35,073 nucleotides of DNA from NCBI GenBank assembly GCA_040006755.1, contig JBDTWJ010000017.1, positions 1 through 35,073 on the forward strand. Direction: 5' to 3'. Position numbers and translations under genes: made by a program. The DNA is from JAENVT01 sp040006755 (lineage in GTDB: Bacteria > Actinomycetota > Acidimicrobiia > Acidimicrobiales > Ilumatobacteraceae). The notes beneath the pieces were generated by a model. That model saw only the letters and a program-made list of their open reading frames with translations. It was not told the origin of the DNA and searched no databases. Within the stretch, counting starts at the first letter, position 1; every line of letters begins with the position of its first letter. Shown here one piece after another: positions 8,458 through 17,616 of the stretch.

Positions 8458-10208
8458 CAGGTGCGCTCCTCGATGATCTCGGACCCCGGGAAGGCTTGTG
8501 TCAGCCGATCGATCGGCGAGACGATGGCATCGGGTGGCACGTCGACGAGATCGCCGGTGTCGATGTCTTCGTCGGCTTGCACCGGCTCAGCGCGTTTGAG
8601 TTGCACCACGTTGTCGTCGTGACTGACATGACCGACGTTGTCGACCACCAATGACAAGGGGATGGCCCGACCAGCGGCGGTGGCCAACGCTCGTTCGACG
8701 TCCTGCCGGTACTCCTCAGCCCGAGCGCGATGCGGTTCGCCGGCGAAGCTGATGACCAATGCATCGCCCGCCATGTCGCCGACGTGTGCACCCATGTAGA
8801 TCGCCTTGGTCATGCCGCGCAACGCGGGACGAACCTGCGTTTCGAACAGGGAAGGAATGTGATCGTTGTCGACCGATGCCGTTGAGCCCGCTCGTGGTCC
8901 CGCAGCGGTCGGTGCTGTCGGCTTGTCGCCGGAGGGCTGCGACGGATGAGTGTTGGCCGACGAGGATGTCGAGGGCGTTGAAGACGGTGACGAGGGTGAG
9001 GGCGATGTGCTCGGTGCACTCTCGCGCCTGGCTCGACCGCCGATGGTGGCGCGACCGGTGTTGGGATCAATGGGCACGGCCGTGACGGCTGCCGCATCGG
9101 TCGCCCCCGTGGCCACCGTCTGCTCGAGACGCTCGAGACGCGACATGAGGCTGTGCAGATCAGCCCCAGCCGCGTCGTGAGTCAGTTGCACCAGCGCAAC
9201 CTCGAGCAGCAGTCGGGGGTCGGGGGCGTGGCGCATCTCGACCAACATCTCGCCGAGCCGCTCCATCGCTCGCACGATCGACGCTGCACCGAGCCTGGCG
9301 GCTTGCGACGACACCTCCTCCTCGCGTTGTACAGGAAGCTGCACCAGCTCGGGAGCCATGAGCGCGAGGAAGCAATCGCGCAGATGGCGAATGATCTCTT
9401 CGGTCAACGTGCGCGGGTCCTGGCCCTGCAGCGTGGCAAGGGCGACGACGGCAAGTGCCCGGCCGGGGTCGTGCTCGATGAACGCCTCGACGAACTCGTC
9501 GAGTGGTGTGGCCTCTGGCGCTTCGCCACCGCTCGCCGCAACGAGTTCGAGCGCGGAGATGGTGTCGCGCGCAGAACCACCGCCTTGGCGCAGCACCGCC
9601 TGCACGGCCGCATCGGTAACGTCGATACCAGCGTCGGCTGCCAGCCATCTGATGTGCTGCTCGAGGACATCCATGGGGAGCAGGTGGAACAGCAGGTGTT
9701 GCGTGCGACTGCGGATGGTGTCGCTGACCTTCTGCGGGTCAGTCGTCGCCAACACGAACACCACGTGAGGCGGTGGCTCCTCGAGGGTCTTCAGCAACGC
9801 GGCCTCGGCAGCCTTCGACAGCATGTGCACCTCGTCGAGGATGTACACCTTGTGGCGACCTGGCGTGCCGAGCGAGGCCTTCTCGATGAGGTCACGCATC
9901 GCGTCGACACCGTTGTTGCTGGCCGCGTCGAGCTCGTGCACGTCGTAGCTCGTGCCTCGTTCGACGGCAAGACACGAGTCGCACTCGCAGCACGGCTCGC
10001 CGTCTACCGCCCGGTCGCAGTTGAGCACCTTGGCGAGGATGCGCGCCGAGGTGGTCTTGCCGGTGCCACGGGGACCGGAGAACAAATAGGCCTGACCCTC
10101 GCGGTGGTTGATGACCGCATTTCGCAGGGCGCGAACCACATGCTCTTGACCACGGACCTCACTGAATCGGCGCGGCCTGTATCGGCGGTAGAGCGACTGT
10201 GTAGCCAT
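8457..10208 (-). CDS. dnaX: DNA polymerase III subunit gamma/tau
   Basis: Clamp-loader ATPase and replisome organiser. 583 aa with Walker A GPRGTGKTT, the zinc module CDRAVDGEPCCECDSC, Walker B with the DEVHMLS motif, and sensor 1 followed by the SRTQHLLFH segment. The middle is a Ser/Thr/Pro-rich linker (around the SPSPSSPSSTPSTS stretch), and a tau-type C-terminal domain follows. I looked for an A-rich slippery site that could yield a short gamma form and saw none. The ATG at 10208 has no Shine-Dalgarno sequence but has TAGGCT 8 nt upstream, so the operon message may be leaderless. recR follows with a one-base overlap. Confidence 0.95.
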
Positions 10209-10216
10209 CGATGTCG

Positions 10217-10222
10217 AGCCTA
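10217..10222 (-). promoter_or_regulatory. Putative -10 element (TAGGCT) of leaderless dnaX
   Basis: On the minus strand TAGGCT ends 8 nt before the dnaX ATG. The 125-bp divergent gap to the CopC-CopD gene also holds TAGCGT at 10316-10321 on the plus strand, 12 nt before that gene's ATG. Confidence 0.4.
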
Positions 10223-10333
10223 CTCAGGGGGTGCGACATTGGGTTCGACGAGCCCGGGGTACCTGCGTCGAGCTCGGTCAGGTCGGGGTGGCGTCGGCAA
10301 GTCGCGCCCATCCTCTAGCGTTGAGCTACCAGC

Positions 10334-12118
10334 ATGAATAGGACCTTCAAGCCCACACGCGCGGTCTGTCGCGGCCTCATCGCGCTCGCCGGCGTTGCCC
10401 TCGTCGGAGCGTTCGCCGTACCCAATGCGGCGGCCGCCGACAACACGTTGGCTTCCTCGTCGCCGACCGCCGGCTCCACCGTCGACACGTCGCCCCAGTC
10501 GCTGCTGCTCACGTTCGCCAATCCGCTCGGCGCGACCAACGTGGTGCAGGTCGCGTGTAATGGCGCGCCGATCGCCGTCGGCAGTCCCGCTGTAGGCCCG
10601 GACGGCATCTCGCTCAGCGTGTCGGTGCCCAATCCTTTGCCGAAGGGGGAGTGCGCTGTTTCGTGGCAGGTCAGTCAGCCCGACGGAACCAGTGGCGGCA
10701 GCTCGACCTTCCTGTTCACGATCTCTAACGACACTGCGGCCACGGTGGCGCCCTTGGTCACGGCGCCGGTGACAGGCTCGACTCCGGCGACGGCGTCGAC
10801 GACGGCGCCAAGCACGCCGACCTCCACCGATGGCACGACAACATCGGACGCGGGGTCAGGAGGTCCGCTCGGTCTGTCGCGGTTGTTGGTGACGCTCGGC
10901 GTCGCGGTGCTGTTCGGCTCCCTCGTACTCATCGCAACCGCTTGGCCCGAGGGTGTCGAGTACATCCTGACTGTCCGATTCCTGCGCTCCGCCTGGCTGC
11001 TCACGCTCGCGTTCGCGATCTTCAACACGGCATGTGTCGCGGCGCAGATCACAGGCGAGGGGATCGGCAGCTCGTTGTCACCAACGTCGTGGAGCGGCCT
11101 GACGGATACGACTCCGGGTATCGCCGCGCTGGCACGTGTGATCTTCGTGCTGCTGACGGGTTGGGTCGTGATGCGTCCCGAGCGGGTCATCGATCCGTCC
11201 ACTCAGCTTCCCGCCCTGGCGCTACCGGGTCTCGCCGTGGCGTCGCTGGGTTTCAGCCGCAGCGGTGGCCAGCTGCCGTTCCTCGGCTACGCCGCTGGAA
11301 TCGCCCATGCACTGGCAATGGCGGTCTGGCTCGGCGGGCTCATCCTCTTGGCACGGGTCGTGTTGGCAGGGCCGGGTGAAGAGGATCTCGTCCATGCGGT
11401 TCGCGGCTTTGCGAGAATCTCGACGCCGGCGTTGGCGGTGACGATCTTCACCGGGTTCATCCAGATGTACCGCCTCGACTGGGGTGAGATCTTCACCAGC
11501 AGCCATGGCCGTGTGTTGTTCCTCAAGTCGATCGCTGTCGGCGCGATGGTCTTCCTCGGCGTTGCCGCGCGGCAGTTCATCAAGGAGCGCGTTGCGCGGG
11601 TCGATGCGATGACTGGTCAACTGGCGGTCAGGCTGCGACGCGCTGTCGGCATCGAGGCCGTGTGCGGCATCATCGTGTTGACGCTGACAGCGTGGATGCT
11701 GTCGCTGTCGCCACCGAAGGTTGCTGCTACCACCGATAGCACCAAGGGCCTCGCGGCGAGCGTGCAGATCAGCAACGAGTCGGCCGATGTGAAGGTGCAG
11801 TTCAGCGGAGTCGTCGGCCCCAACGCTGTTCGGGTCGAGGTCGACAAGCCCGAGACCGGCATCGCCGACCTTGCAATTGACTTCAGCCCTCCGGTCGGAA
11901 CCACGGCTCCTGCGGTGACGCTCAACGTACCGCTGACCAAGGCGGGCGTCGCGGTGCTGCCTGTAGAGCAGGGGGTCCCGCTGGGATCACCGGGTGTCTG
12001 GACGGTGACAGTGCGATTCGGCCCCGAACCCATCGGCTCCAAGACGGTCCTCATCACCGACGGCTCGACTGTGACGACCGGTGACACCTCGCTTCAGGTG
12101 CTGACCACTACGCCGTAG
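10334..12118 (+). CDS. CopC-CopD fusion membrane protein, copper ligands lost
   Basis: 594 aa. A signal peptide (about 1-35, ending NAAAAD) is followed by a CopC-like beta-sandwich (NTLASSSPTAGSTVD through SSTFLFTIS), a Thr/Ser/Pro-rich linker, a multi-helix CopD membrane domain (about 180-460) with the MYRLDWGEIFTSSHGRVLFLK region typical of CopD, and a C-terminal extracytoplasmic beta-rich domain. In ordinary CopC proteins the mature N-terminus is His and a DGH motif supplies another ligand; here these positions read D36/N37 and T119 (QPDGTS), so the Cu(II) site seems absent. Its ATG has no clear ribosome-binding site. It converges with ligC, the ends overlapping by 11 bp. Family call is good; transported substrate is uncertain. 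Confidence 0.85.
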   Translation: MNRTFKPTRAVCRGLIALAGVALVGAFAVPNAAAADNTLASSSPTAGSTVDTSPQSLLLTFANPLGATNVVQVACNGAPIAVGSPAVGPDGISLSVSVPNPLPKGECAVSWQVSQPDGTSGGSSTFLFTISNDTAATVAPLVTAPVTGSTPATASTTAPSTPTSTDGTTTSDAGSGGPLGLSRLLVTLGVAVLFGSLVLIATAWPEGVEYILTVRFLRSAWLLTLAFAIFNTACVAAQITGEGIGSSLSPTSWSGLTDTTPGIAALARVIFVLLTGWVVMRPERVIDPSTQLPALALPGLAVASLGFSRSGGQLPFLGYAAGIAHALAMAVWLGGLILLARVVLAGPGEEDLVHAVRGFARISTPALAVTIFTGFIQMYRLDWGEIFTSSHGRVLFLKSIAVGAMVFLGVAARQFIKERVARVDAMTGQLAVRLRRAVGIEAVCGIIVLTLTAWMLSLSPPKVAATTDSTKGLAASVQISNESADVKVQFSGVVGPNAVRVEVDKPETGIADLAIDFSPPVGTTAPAVTLNVPLTKAGVAVLPVEQGVPLGSPGVWTVTVRFGPEPIGSKTVLITDGSTVTTGDTSLQVLTTTP

Positions 12119-13202
12119 GGCCGCGCCCCACGACCGAGGCGAACGCGACCGGACTGGCCACTTCGAGCTGGTCGTACCGACATGACTCCGGGAGGCGATC
12201 CGGCCGCCATCTCACGAACTGTGAGCCGTGTCGAAATCGGCCCTCCTGCAATTGGCCGAACGTGACCTCCGCGACACGTTCGATCGGGAGTGGTACCCAA
12301 CTGAGGTCTTTGCCCGCGTTCCAGCGACTACCGCCGCCGGGCTTGCGCGAGGCCGGTTCGTCCGCGCGTGTGGCCCACTCCGCCCAGTCGCGCCACGGAT
12401 GGTTCTCGAGTGCGTTGTGCGTGAGCGGTTCGAGCTCTGCAAGCAGTTCAGCGCGTCGTTTGACCGAGAACGATGCAACGACGCCGACGTGGTTGAGTTC
12501 GCCGTTGTCGTCGTACAACCCGAGCAGCAACGAACCGACGCCGTTGCCATCCTTGTGGATCCGGTACCCGGCGATCACACAGTCGGCAGTTCGTTGGTGC
12601 TTGACCTTGATCAGCGTGCGCTTGTCGGGCGTGTAGGGATCGCTGAGCCGTTTGGCCACGATGCCATCGAGCCCCGCACCCTCGAACTCCGTGAACCAAC
12701 GTTGGGCCTCCGCCGCATCTGTGGTGTGCGGGCAGAGGTAGATCGGCGGTTTGGCGGCCCGCAACAGCTCCGTGAGCAGCTGATTCCGATCGGCGAGGGG
12801 ACGGTCGAGCAACGACTCGTCGCCAAGGGCCAGAAGGTCGAACGCGACGAATGACGCGGGAGTCTCGGCAGCAAGCCGACGCACACGCGACTCGGCCGGG
12901 TGAATTCGCTGTAGGAGCGCATCGAAGTCGAGCCCAAGATCGTTGTTTGCTGGCACCACGATCTCACCATCGACGACGCACCGTTGTGGCAACGACGCCA
13001 GCAGAGGCTCGAGCAACTCGGGAAAGTAACGAGTGAACGGTCGCTCGTTGCGGCTGGCCAATTCGATGCTGTCGCCGTCGCGGAACACGATGCATCGAAA
13101 CCCGTCCCACTTCGGTTCGTACAGCCAGCCGTCGCCTGTGGGTATGTCGGTCGCCAGCTTGGCGAGCATCGGGGGCAGCGGTGGCTGTATTGCCAACGAC
13201 AT
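12108..13202 (-). CDS. ligC: ATP-dependent DNA ligase, LigC type
   Basis: Actinobacterial accessory ligase, a stand-alone nucleotidyltransferase plus OB-fold (364 aa) related to mycobacterial LigC, acting in NHEJ-like or base-excision repair. Motif I with the adenylated Lys is EPKWDGFR. Also visible are SRNERPFTRYFPE, VVDGEIV (motif III region), DGIVAKR (motif IV) and LIKVKHQRTADCVIAGYR (motif V). The OB domain ends with RFRHGSQFVRWRPDR. The ATG at 13202 has GGAG 9 nt upstream; the in-frame ATG at 13208 is only 3 nt from it, and the long upstream reading overlaps the SIMPL gene antisense and is not homologous. No Ku or LigD gene is adjacent. Confidence 0.93.
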   Translation of the reverse strand: MSLAIQPPLPPMLAKLATDIPTGDGWLYEPKWDGFRCIVFRDGDSIELASRNERPFTRYFPELLEPLLASLPQRCVVDGEIVVPANNDLGLDFDALLQRIHPAESRVRRLAAETPASFVAFDLLALGDESLLDRPLADRNQLLTELLRAAKPPIYLCPHTTDAAEAQRWFTEFEGAGLDGIVAKRLSDPYTPDKRTLIKVKHQRTADCVIAGYRIHKDGNGVGSLLLGLYDDNGELNHVGVVASFSVKRRAELLAELEPLTHNALENHPWRDWAEWATRADEPASRKPGGGSRWNAGKDLSWVPLPIERVAEVTFGQLQEGRFRHGSQFVRWRPDRLPESCRYDQLEVASPVAFASVVGRGPTA

Positions 13203-13307
13203 GGGCATCGGCTCCAGCTTGTCAGGAACCGAACACCGACGGGGAACGTCCAAGCTCTGCCTCGTAGTCACGAGCGTTGAAAGTCCACAGCAAGGAGCGA
13301 GAATCAG

Positions 13308-14069
13308 ATGAGTGCACGTTGGGTTGGGTCGATCGTGGGTGGAGCTGTTGTCGGAGTGCTGGCCGTCGGTGCGGCGAGCTGGATCGCACGAGACGATCCG
13401 AAGACGTCGGTCGCTTCGCCCGCGTCTGGGCCTGTCGGTGGTTCGCTCGTGAGATCGATCACCGTCAGCGGCGACGGCAAGGTCAAGGTGAAGCCCGATA
13501 CGGCCTCGCTCAGCATCGGTGTGCAGGCAACAGCGTCGACTGCGACGGAGGCGTTGAACCAGGCAAACCTCAGCATGAGCGCCTTGATCGGAGCACTGAA
13601 GGGTGCCGGGATCAGCGACAACGACATCACCACGTCTGGCCTGTCGATCTACCCGCAGTACGGCTCCTCGGGAAACACCATCACCGGATACCAGGCAGCG
13701 AACAACGTCACGGTCACGGTGCGCGACATCACTGCGACCGGCCCCGTGATCGACGCTGCAGCAGCAGCCGCGGGCGACAACATCACCATCGGCGGCGTGT
13801 CGTTCTACGTCGACGACACTGAGGCGCTGATCGGCGCAGCTCGTGCCGACGCAATAGTGAACGCCAAGAAGCGAGCCGGCGAGTACGCCGCTGCGGCCGG
13901 CGTGACGGTGGGTGGTGTCGTTCAGATCAGCGAGGTGTCGATCAGCAACCCGACTCCGTTCTTTGCCAGGACGACCGCCGACATGGCCGGTGCGGCTGCG
14001 TCGACGCCCATCGAGACCGGCACGCAAGACCTCACCGTCTCGGTCACGGTCGTCTACGAACTGACCTGA
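13308..14069 (+). CDS. SIMPL-domain (DUF541) membrane-anchored protein
   Basis: 253 aa with an N-terminal transmembrane anchor or signal (WVGSIVGGAVVGVLAVGAAS) followed by a SIMPL/DUF541 domain. Visible family segments are ITVSGDGKVKVKPDTASLSIGV, ALKGAGISDNDITTSGLSIYP, YQAANNVTVTVRD and the final QDLTVSVTVVYEL. Relatives form oligomeric periplasmic or extracytoplasmic assemblies, some in oxidative-stress or toxin contexts; the role here is unknown. AAGGAG before the ATG supports the start. It is divergent from ligC with about 105 bp between the starts. Confidence 0.88.
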   Translation: MSARWVGSIVGGAVVGVLAVGAASWIARDDPKTSVASPASGPVGGSLVRSITVSGDGKVKVKPDTASLSIGVQATASTATEALNQANLSMSALIGALKGAGISDNDITTSGLSIYPQYGSSGNTITGYQAANNVTVTVRDITATGPVIDAAAAAAGDNITIGGVSFYVDDTEALIGAARADAIVNAKKRAGEYAAAAGVTVGGVVQISEVSISNPTPFFARTTADMAGAAASTPIETGTQDLTVSVTVVYELT

Positions 14070-14098
14070 CGCGTGTGAGCGCGCCGCGGCCTTCGAAG

Positions 14099-14104
14099 TA
14101 GCGT
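14099..14104 (+). promoter_or_regulatory. Putative -10 element (TAGCGT) of leaderless accD-like gene
   Basis: TAGCGT ends 8 nt before the ATG at 14113; there is no purine-rich ribosome-binding site between them. Confidence 0.4.
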
Positions 14105-14112
14105 GGGCTTCA

Positions 14113-15666
14113 ATGAGCAATCCGATGGACGCCAAGCTCGATGATCTTCGACAGCGCCGCGAGCAGGCCTACCATGCCGGTTCGCCCCGGTCGGTCGAAC
14201 GCCAGCACGAGAAGGGAAAGATGCTGGCCCGCGAGCGGCTCGATGTCTTTCTCGACCCCGGCAGCTTCCACGAGCTCGATCTGTTGGCACGCCACAGGGC
14301 ACACGCCGCAGGGCTCGAGGAACGGCCGTACACCGACGGCGTGATCACCGGATGGGGCACCGTCGAAGGTCGCAAAGTCTTCGTGTTCAGCCAGGACTTC
14401 ACCGTGTTCGGCGGCGCGTTGGGGGAGGTGTTCGCCGAGAAGATCCACAAGATGATGGACCTTGCGCTGAAGGTCGGCGCGCCCGTCATCGGCCTCAATG
14501 ACGGTGCCGGTGCACGCATCCAGGAAGGTGTTGTCTCGCTGGCCAGCTACGGCGGGATCTTCTACCGCAACGTGTTGTCCAGCGGTGTCGTCCCGCAAAT
14601 TTCGGTGATCCTCGGCCCGTGTGCCGGCGGTGCCGTGTACAGCCCGGCGATGACCGACTTCATCTTCATGGTCCGCGAATCCAGCCACATGTTCATCACC
14701 GGACCTGATGTCGTGAAGACGGTGACCGGCGAGGAGGTGACGCTCGAGGAGCTCGGGGGCGCGATGAGCCATGCCTCGAAGAGTGGCGTCGCAACGTTCG
14801 TGTCGCCCGACGAGAAGTCGTGTCTGGAGGACGTGCGTTTCCTGCTCGGCTTCCTTCCGTCGAACAACCTCGAGGAGCCGCCGCACGTCGAGACCGGCGA
14901 TGATCCCGAGCGGTTGTGCCCCACCCTGAACGAGCTGCTGCCAGCGAGTGCCAATCAGCCCTACGACATGAAGGCCGTCATCCGCGAAGTGGTCGACAAC
15001 GGCGAGTTCTTCGAATACTTCCCGCACTGGGCCAAGAGCATCGTCTGCGGATTCAGTCGGGTCGACGGTTACCCCGTCGGCATCGTGGGCAACCAGCCGC
15101 TCATGCTCGCCGGCGTGCTCGATATCGAGAGCTCGGAGAAAGCCGCGCGCTTCGTGCGCACGTGCGATGCGTTCAACATCCCGTTGCTGACTTTCGTCGA
15201 CGTTCCCGGTTTTCTGCCGGGCGTCGACCAGGAGTACGGCGGGATCATCCGCCACGGCGCCAAGCTGCTCTACGCCTACTGCGAGGCCACGGTGCCGCGC
15301 ATACAGATCATCACGCGCAAGGCCTACGGCGGTGCATACGTTGTGATGAACTCGAAGTCCATCGGCGCCGACCTGGCGTACGCGTGGCCCACCGCCGAGC
15401 TCGCCGTGATGGGACCGCAAGGTGCCGTAGAGATCGTGTATCGCCGCGAACTGCAGCAAGCTGCCGATCCCGCGTCTCGCCGCGCCGAGTTGGTGGCTGA
15501 GTACACCGAGAAGTACGCCAACCCGTACAACGCTGCCGAGCGCGGCTACGTCGACGACGTGATCGACCCTGCCGAGACGCGTCAGAAGATCGTCGCCGGG
15601 TTGCGCATGCTGCGCACCAAGCGCGAAGAGTTGCCCCGGAGGAAGCACGGCAACGTGCCTCTCTAG
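14113..15666 (+). CDS. Acyl-CoA carboxylase carboxyltransferase (beta) subunit
   Basis: Carboxyltransferase moving CO2 from biotin to acetyl-, propionyl- or longer acyl-CoA, giving malonyl- or methylmalonyl-CoA. 517 aa with the two-crotonase layout: N half HEKGKMLARERLDVF, FTVFGGALGEVFAEK, GAPVIGLNDGAGARIQEG, then C half DVPGFLPGVDQEYGGIIRHG and TRKAYGGAYVVMNSKSIGAD. The position that in Streptomyces PccB is Asp422 and in AccB is Ile420 is V410 here (GGAYVVM), suggesting AccB-like broad specificity rather than a strict propionyl-CoA enzyme; that is inference. No biotin-carrier alpha subunit is in the window. An epsilon-like small gene follows. Confidence 0.93.
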   Translation: MSNPMDAKLDDLRQRREQAYHAGSPRSVERQHEKGKMLARERLDVFLDPGSFHELDLLARHRAHAAGLEERPYTDGVITGWGTVEGRKVFVFSQDFTVFGGALGEVFAEKIHKMMDLALKVGAPVIGLNDGAGARIQEGVVSLASYGGIFYRNVLSSGVVPQISVILGPCAGGAVYSPAMTDFIFMVRESSHMFITGPDVVKTVTGEEVTLEELGGAMSHASKSGVATFVSPDEKSCLEDVRFLLGFLPSNNLEEPPHVETGDDPERLCPTLNELLPASANQPYDMKAVIREVVDNGEFFEYFPHWAKSIVCGFSRVDGYPVGIVGNQPLMLAGVLDIESSEKAARFVRTCDAFNIPLLTFVDVPGFLPGVDQEYGGIIRHGAKLLYAYCEATVPRIQIITRKAYGGAYVVMNSKSIGADLAYAWPTAELAVMGPQGAVEIVYRRELQQAADPASRRAELVAEYTEKYANPYNAAERGYVDDVIDPAETRQKIVAGLRMLRTKREELPRRKHGNVPL

Positions 15667-15787
15667 ATGTGCTCGTTCACCTCCGCTCGCTTCGCTCGCT
15701 TTGGCTCCTCGCACTGTGTCGGCGGCTCCCTGGCGGTCGCGCGCCGACCGCTCCTCGCTCGCCGACCACGGCACCGGTGAGGGCGTG

Positions 15788-15976
15788 ATGGACATACAGA
15801 TCTCGCCGCAACCCACCGATGACGAAGTTGCTGCGATTGTTGCTGCGCTCGACGCACTGTGGCCGAAGCCGGTTCGCTTCGACTCGGCGCCGGCGGTGCG
15901 CAAACCCACGTGGCGGTTCAGCAACCGGTGGTGGATCGCACCGCTGGCCACTCGCCGCCAGCGGCCACGCCGCTAG
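15788..15976 (+). CDS. Acyl-CoA carboxylase epsilon-like small subunit
   Basis: 62 aa. The N-terminal half, ISPQPTDDEVAAIVAALDAL, matches the PT-x-EE-x-AA pattern of actinobacterial carboxylase epsilon subunits, and the Trp-rich tail (PTWRFSNRWWIAPLA) fits the W-containing C-terminus of that family. These small proteins bind and stabilise the beta hexamer and raise activity. GAGGG precedes a GTG/ATG pair at 15785/15788; I take the ATG. It lies 121 bp after the beta gene; that gap contains the GC-rich near-repeats CGCTCGCTTCGCTCGC and no other gene. Short length makes the call moderate, but the position is right. Confidence 0.65.
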   Translation: MDIQISPQPTDDEVAAIVAALDALWPKPVRFDSAPAVRKPTWRFSNRWWIAPLATRRQRPRR

Positions 15977-15993
15977 GGGTCGGTGAGCGCCGC

Positions 15994-15999
15994 TACCCT
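15994..15999 (+). promoter_or_regulatory. Putative -10 element (TACCCT) of leaderless phosphoesterase gene
   Basis: Identical hexamer and spacing (7 nt) to the GH18 gene, here before GTG 16007; it argues against the in-frame GTG at 15983. Confidence 0.4.
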
Positions 16000-16006
16000 C
16001 CACGGC

Positions 16007-17011
16007 GTGGACATCACGACTGTCGCCGACGACCTGATCGTGGCCCATCAGGCTGGGCCGTCTGGTGTTGTCGTGCGCCTCACCGATCTCCAGCCGGACA
16101 CGATGCACCACGTCGGGAACCACGAGGTGCGCACGCTGCCCCGCCCCAACGGTGCGCTCCTGTGCCGGATCGGGACGGTCAACGACCTGCATCTCGGCGA
16201 GGTCGAATGCGGCAAGATCGACGACGATCCACGGGGCCCGATCCAGCAGGTTGCTCCCGGTGAGCCGCCGTATCCTGAGATCATGAACCACGCCGCGGTC
16301 GCCGAGATGCTGGCTGCAGATCTTGCTGCGGTTGTGGTGAAAGGTGATCTCACCCGTGATGGGATGGGCGTCGAGTTCGCCTCGTTCGAATCGTGCTATC
16401 GAGACGCTTTCGGCGATCGTCTGCACGTCGTGCGCGGCAACCACGATGCGTATCGCGGTCAACACGTCTATACCGGCGACAAGTGGATTGATCTTCCGGG
16501 CGTCGCCGTTGCGCTGCTCGACACGGTGCTGCCAGAGCGCACGACCGGCACGATCACCGCGCAACAACTGCAGTGGCTCGACGATCGATCGGCCACCGCA
16601 GATCGGCCGGTGATTGTGATGGGTCATCATCAGCAGTGGGTCTCGGGCAAGCGGCACAACGAGTACTTCGGCCTCGACCCCGATAGCAGCGACGGTCTTG
16701 CCGATGTCGCCGCGCGCCGTCAGCGGATCGTCGCCTACACCGCAGGACATACGCACCGTCACCGGGTGAGACCGATGGCGTGTGGTGTGCCGTCGATCGA
16801 GGTCGGCTGCGTCAAGGATTTTCCCGGGACGTGGGCCGAGTATCGCGTCTACGAAGGCGGCATCACGCAGGTCGTGCACCGGATGTCGTCGCCGGAGGCC
16901 CTCAATTGGAGCGAGCGGTGCCGTCACCTGATGTCCGACTTCGGAATCGACTACGAGACATACGCGCTTGGCAGCTTGGAGGATCGATGCTTCAACATCC
17001 CGCTGCGGTAA
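16007..17011 (+). CDS. Calcineurin-like metallophosphoesterase
   Basis: Dinuclear metal phosphoesterase, 334 aa from GTG 16007. All five metal motifs are visible: NDLHLGE (D-x-H), VVKGDLTRDG (GD), VVRGNHDAY (GNHD), VMGHHQQW (GHH) and AGHTHRHR (GHxH). The order and spacing fit the class III cyclic-nucleotide phosphodiesterase/CpdA group, but an N-terminal beta-rich segment of about 60 residues precedes the first motif, and substrate cannot be read from sequence. The 3' end overlaps the next gene by 25 bp, so both are likely one operon. No signal peptide is visible, suggesting a cytoplasmic enzyme. Confidence 0.85.
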   Translation: MDITTVADDLIVAHQAGPSGVVVRLTDLQPDTMHHVGNHEVRTLPRPNGALLCRIGTVNDLHLGEVECGKIDDDPRGPIQQVAPGEPPYPEIMNHAAVAEMLAADLAAVVVKGDLTRDGMGVEFASFESCYRDAFGDRLHVVRGNHDAYRGQHVYTGDKWIDLPGVAVALLDTVLPERTTGTITAQQLQWLDDRSATADRPVIVMGHHQQWVSGKRHNEYFGLDPDSSDGLADVAARRQRIVAYTAGHTHRHRVRPMACGVPSIEVGCVKDFPGTWAEYRVYEGGITQVVHRMSSPEALNWSERCRHLMSDFGIDYETYALGSLEDRCFNIPLR

Positions 17012-17598
17012 GAGCGGCATTCGAGGATGCGGCCGCCACGCTGCTGACCACGATCGAACGTGTCGAACCTCATCAATGGGACCTGCCAGGTCTCGGAGTG
17101 TGGGACGTTCGCGAGCTGACAGCGCACACCCTTCGGGCCTTCACGACGATCCAGAGCTACTTGTCCGACGAGCCCAAGGTCGACCGCCTGATCGTCGACG
17201 CCGTCCAGTACTACCGAGCCGCGCTCGCGGATCCGAATGTGCATCGCGTCGTGGCCGAGCGCGGCCGCGAAGCCGGGGCTCTGCTCACCGATCCCGTCGG
17301 CGAGAGCGGAGCAACGGCGCAGCGCGTACTCGCTCTCGTTGCGTCGACCGCCGACGACGACGTAGTCGAAACCACATTCGGGAAGATGATGTTCATCGAA
17401 TACCTTGCGACTCGCGCGGCTGAGCTGGCATTGCACACTCTCGACTTGCAACGTGCCACGGGACAGCCGTTGGCACTCACGAATGCAACGTCGTCGATCG
17501 TCGTTGGGCTGATGGCCGAACTTGCCGAACCGATTCAGCTGCTGTCGGCCCTGAGCGGCCGCGCACCACTGCCCGACGACTACAGCGTGCTTCGTTAG
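16987..17598 (+). CDS. MDMPI/DinB-fold mycothiol-type protein
   Basis: 203-aa four-helix-bundle protein resembling the maleylpyruvate isomerase N-terminal (mycothiol-binding) family: ERVEPHQWDLPGLGVWDVRELTAHTLRA carries the W-x-V-R-E-L-x-A-H motif whose His binds metal, and later EYLATRAAELALHTLDL supplies the A-x-E-L-x-x-H-x-x-D-L motif. Members use mycothiol as cofactor or in detoxification; the reaction here is unknown. GGAGG 4 nt before the ATG at 16987 fixes the start inside the end of the phosphoesterase gene. The upstream in-frame extension is antisense-like and rejected. Confidence 0.8.
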   Translation: MLQHPAAVRAAFEDAAATLLTTIERVEPHQWDLPGLGVWDVRELTAHTLRAFTTIQSYLSDEPKVDRLIVDAVQYYRAALADPNVHRVVAERGREAGALLTDPVGESGATAQRVLALVASTADDDVVETTFGKMMFIEYLATRAAELALHTLDLQRATGQPLALTNATSSIVVGLMAELAEPIQLLSALSGRAPLPDDYSVLR

Positions 17599-17616
17599 GC
17601 GAGTCGTTAACGTTCG

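Noticed and set aside
10209..10333. tRNA-like GGGTTCGACGAGCCC segment in the dnaX-CopC/CopD gap
   Set aside because: It resembles a T-arm, but no acceptor stem, D-arm or anticodon arm can be placed around it.
12108..14135. 675-codon minus-strand frame
   Set aside because: Only its C-terminal part from about 13202 is the ligase; the rest is antisense to the SIMPL gene and has no homologous look.
15667..15787. GC-rich CGCTCGCTTCGCTCGC near-repeats after the carboxyltransferase gene
   Set aside because: Common low-complexity composition in high-GC intergenic DNA; no clear hairpin with a T run and no gene.
14110..15951. 613-codon minus-strand frame opposite the carboxyltransferase gene
   Set aside because: Mirror frame of a clearly coding GC-rich gene; His/Arg/Asp-rich composition and no motifs.
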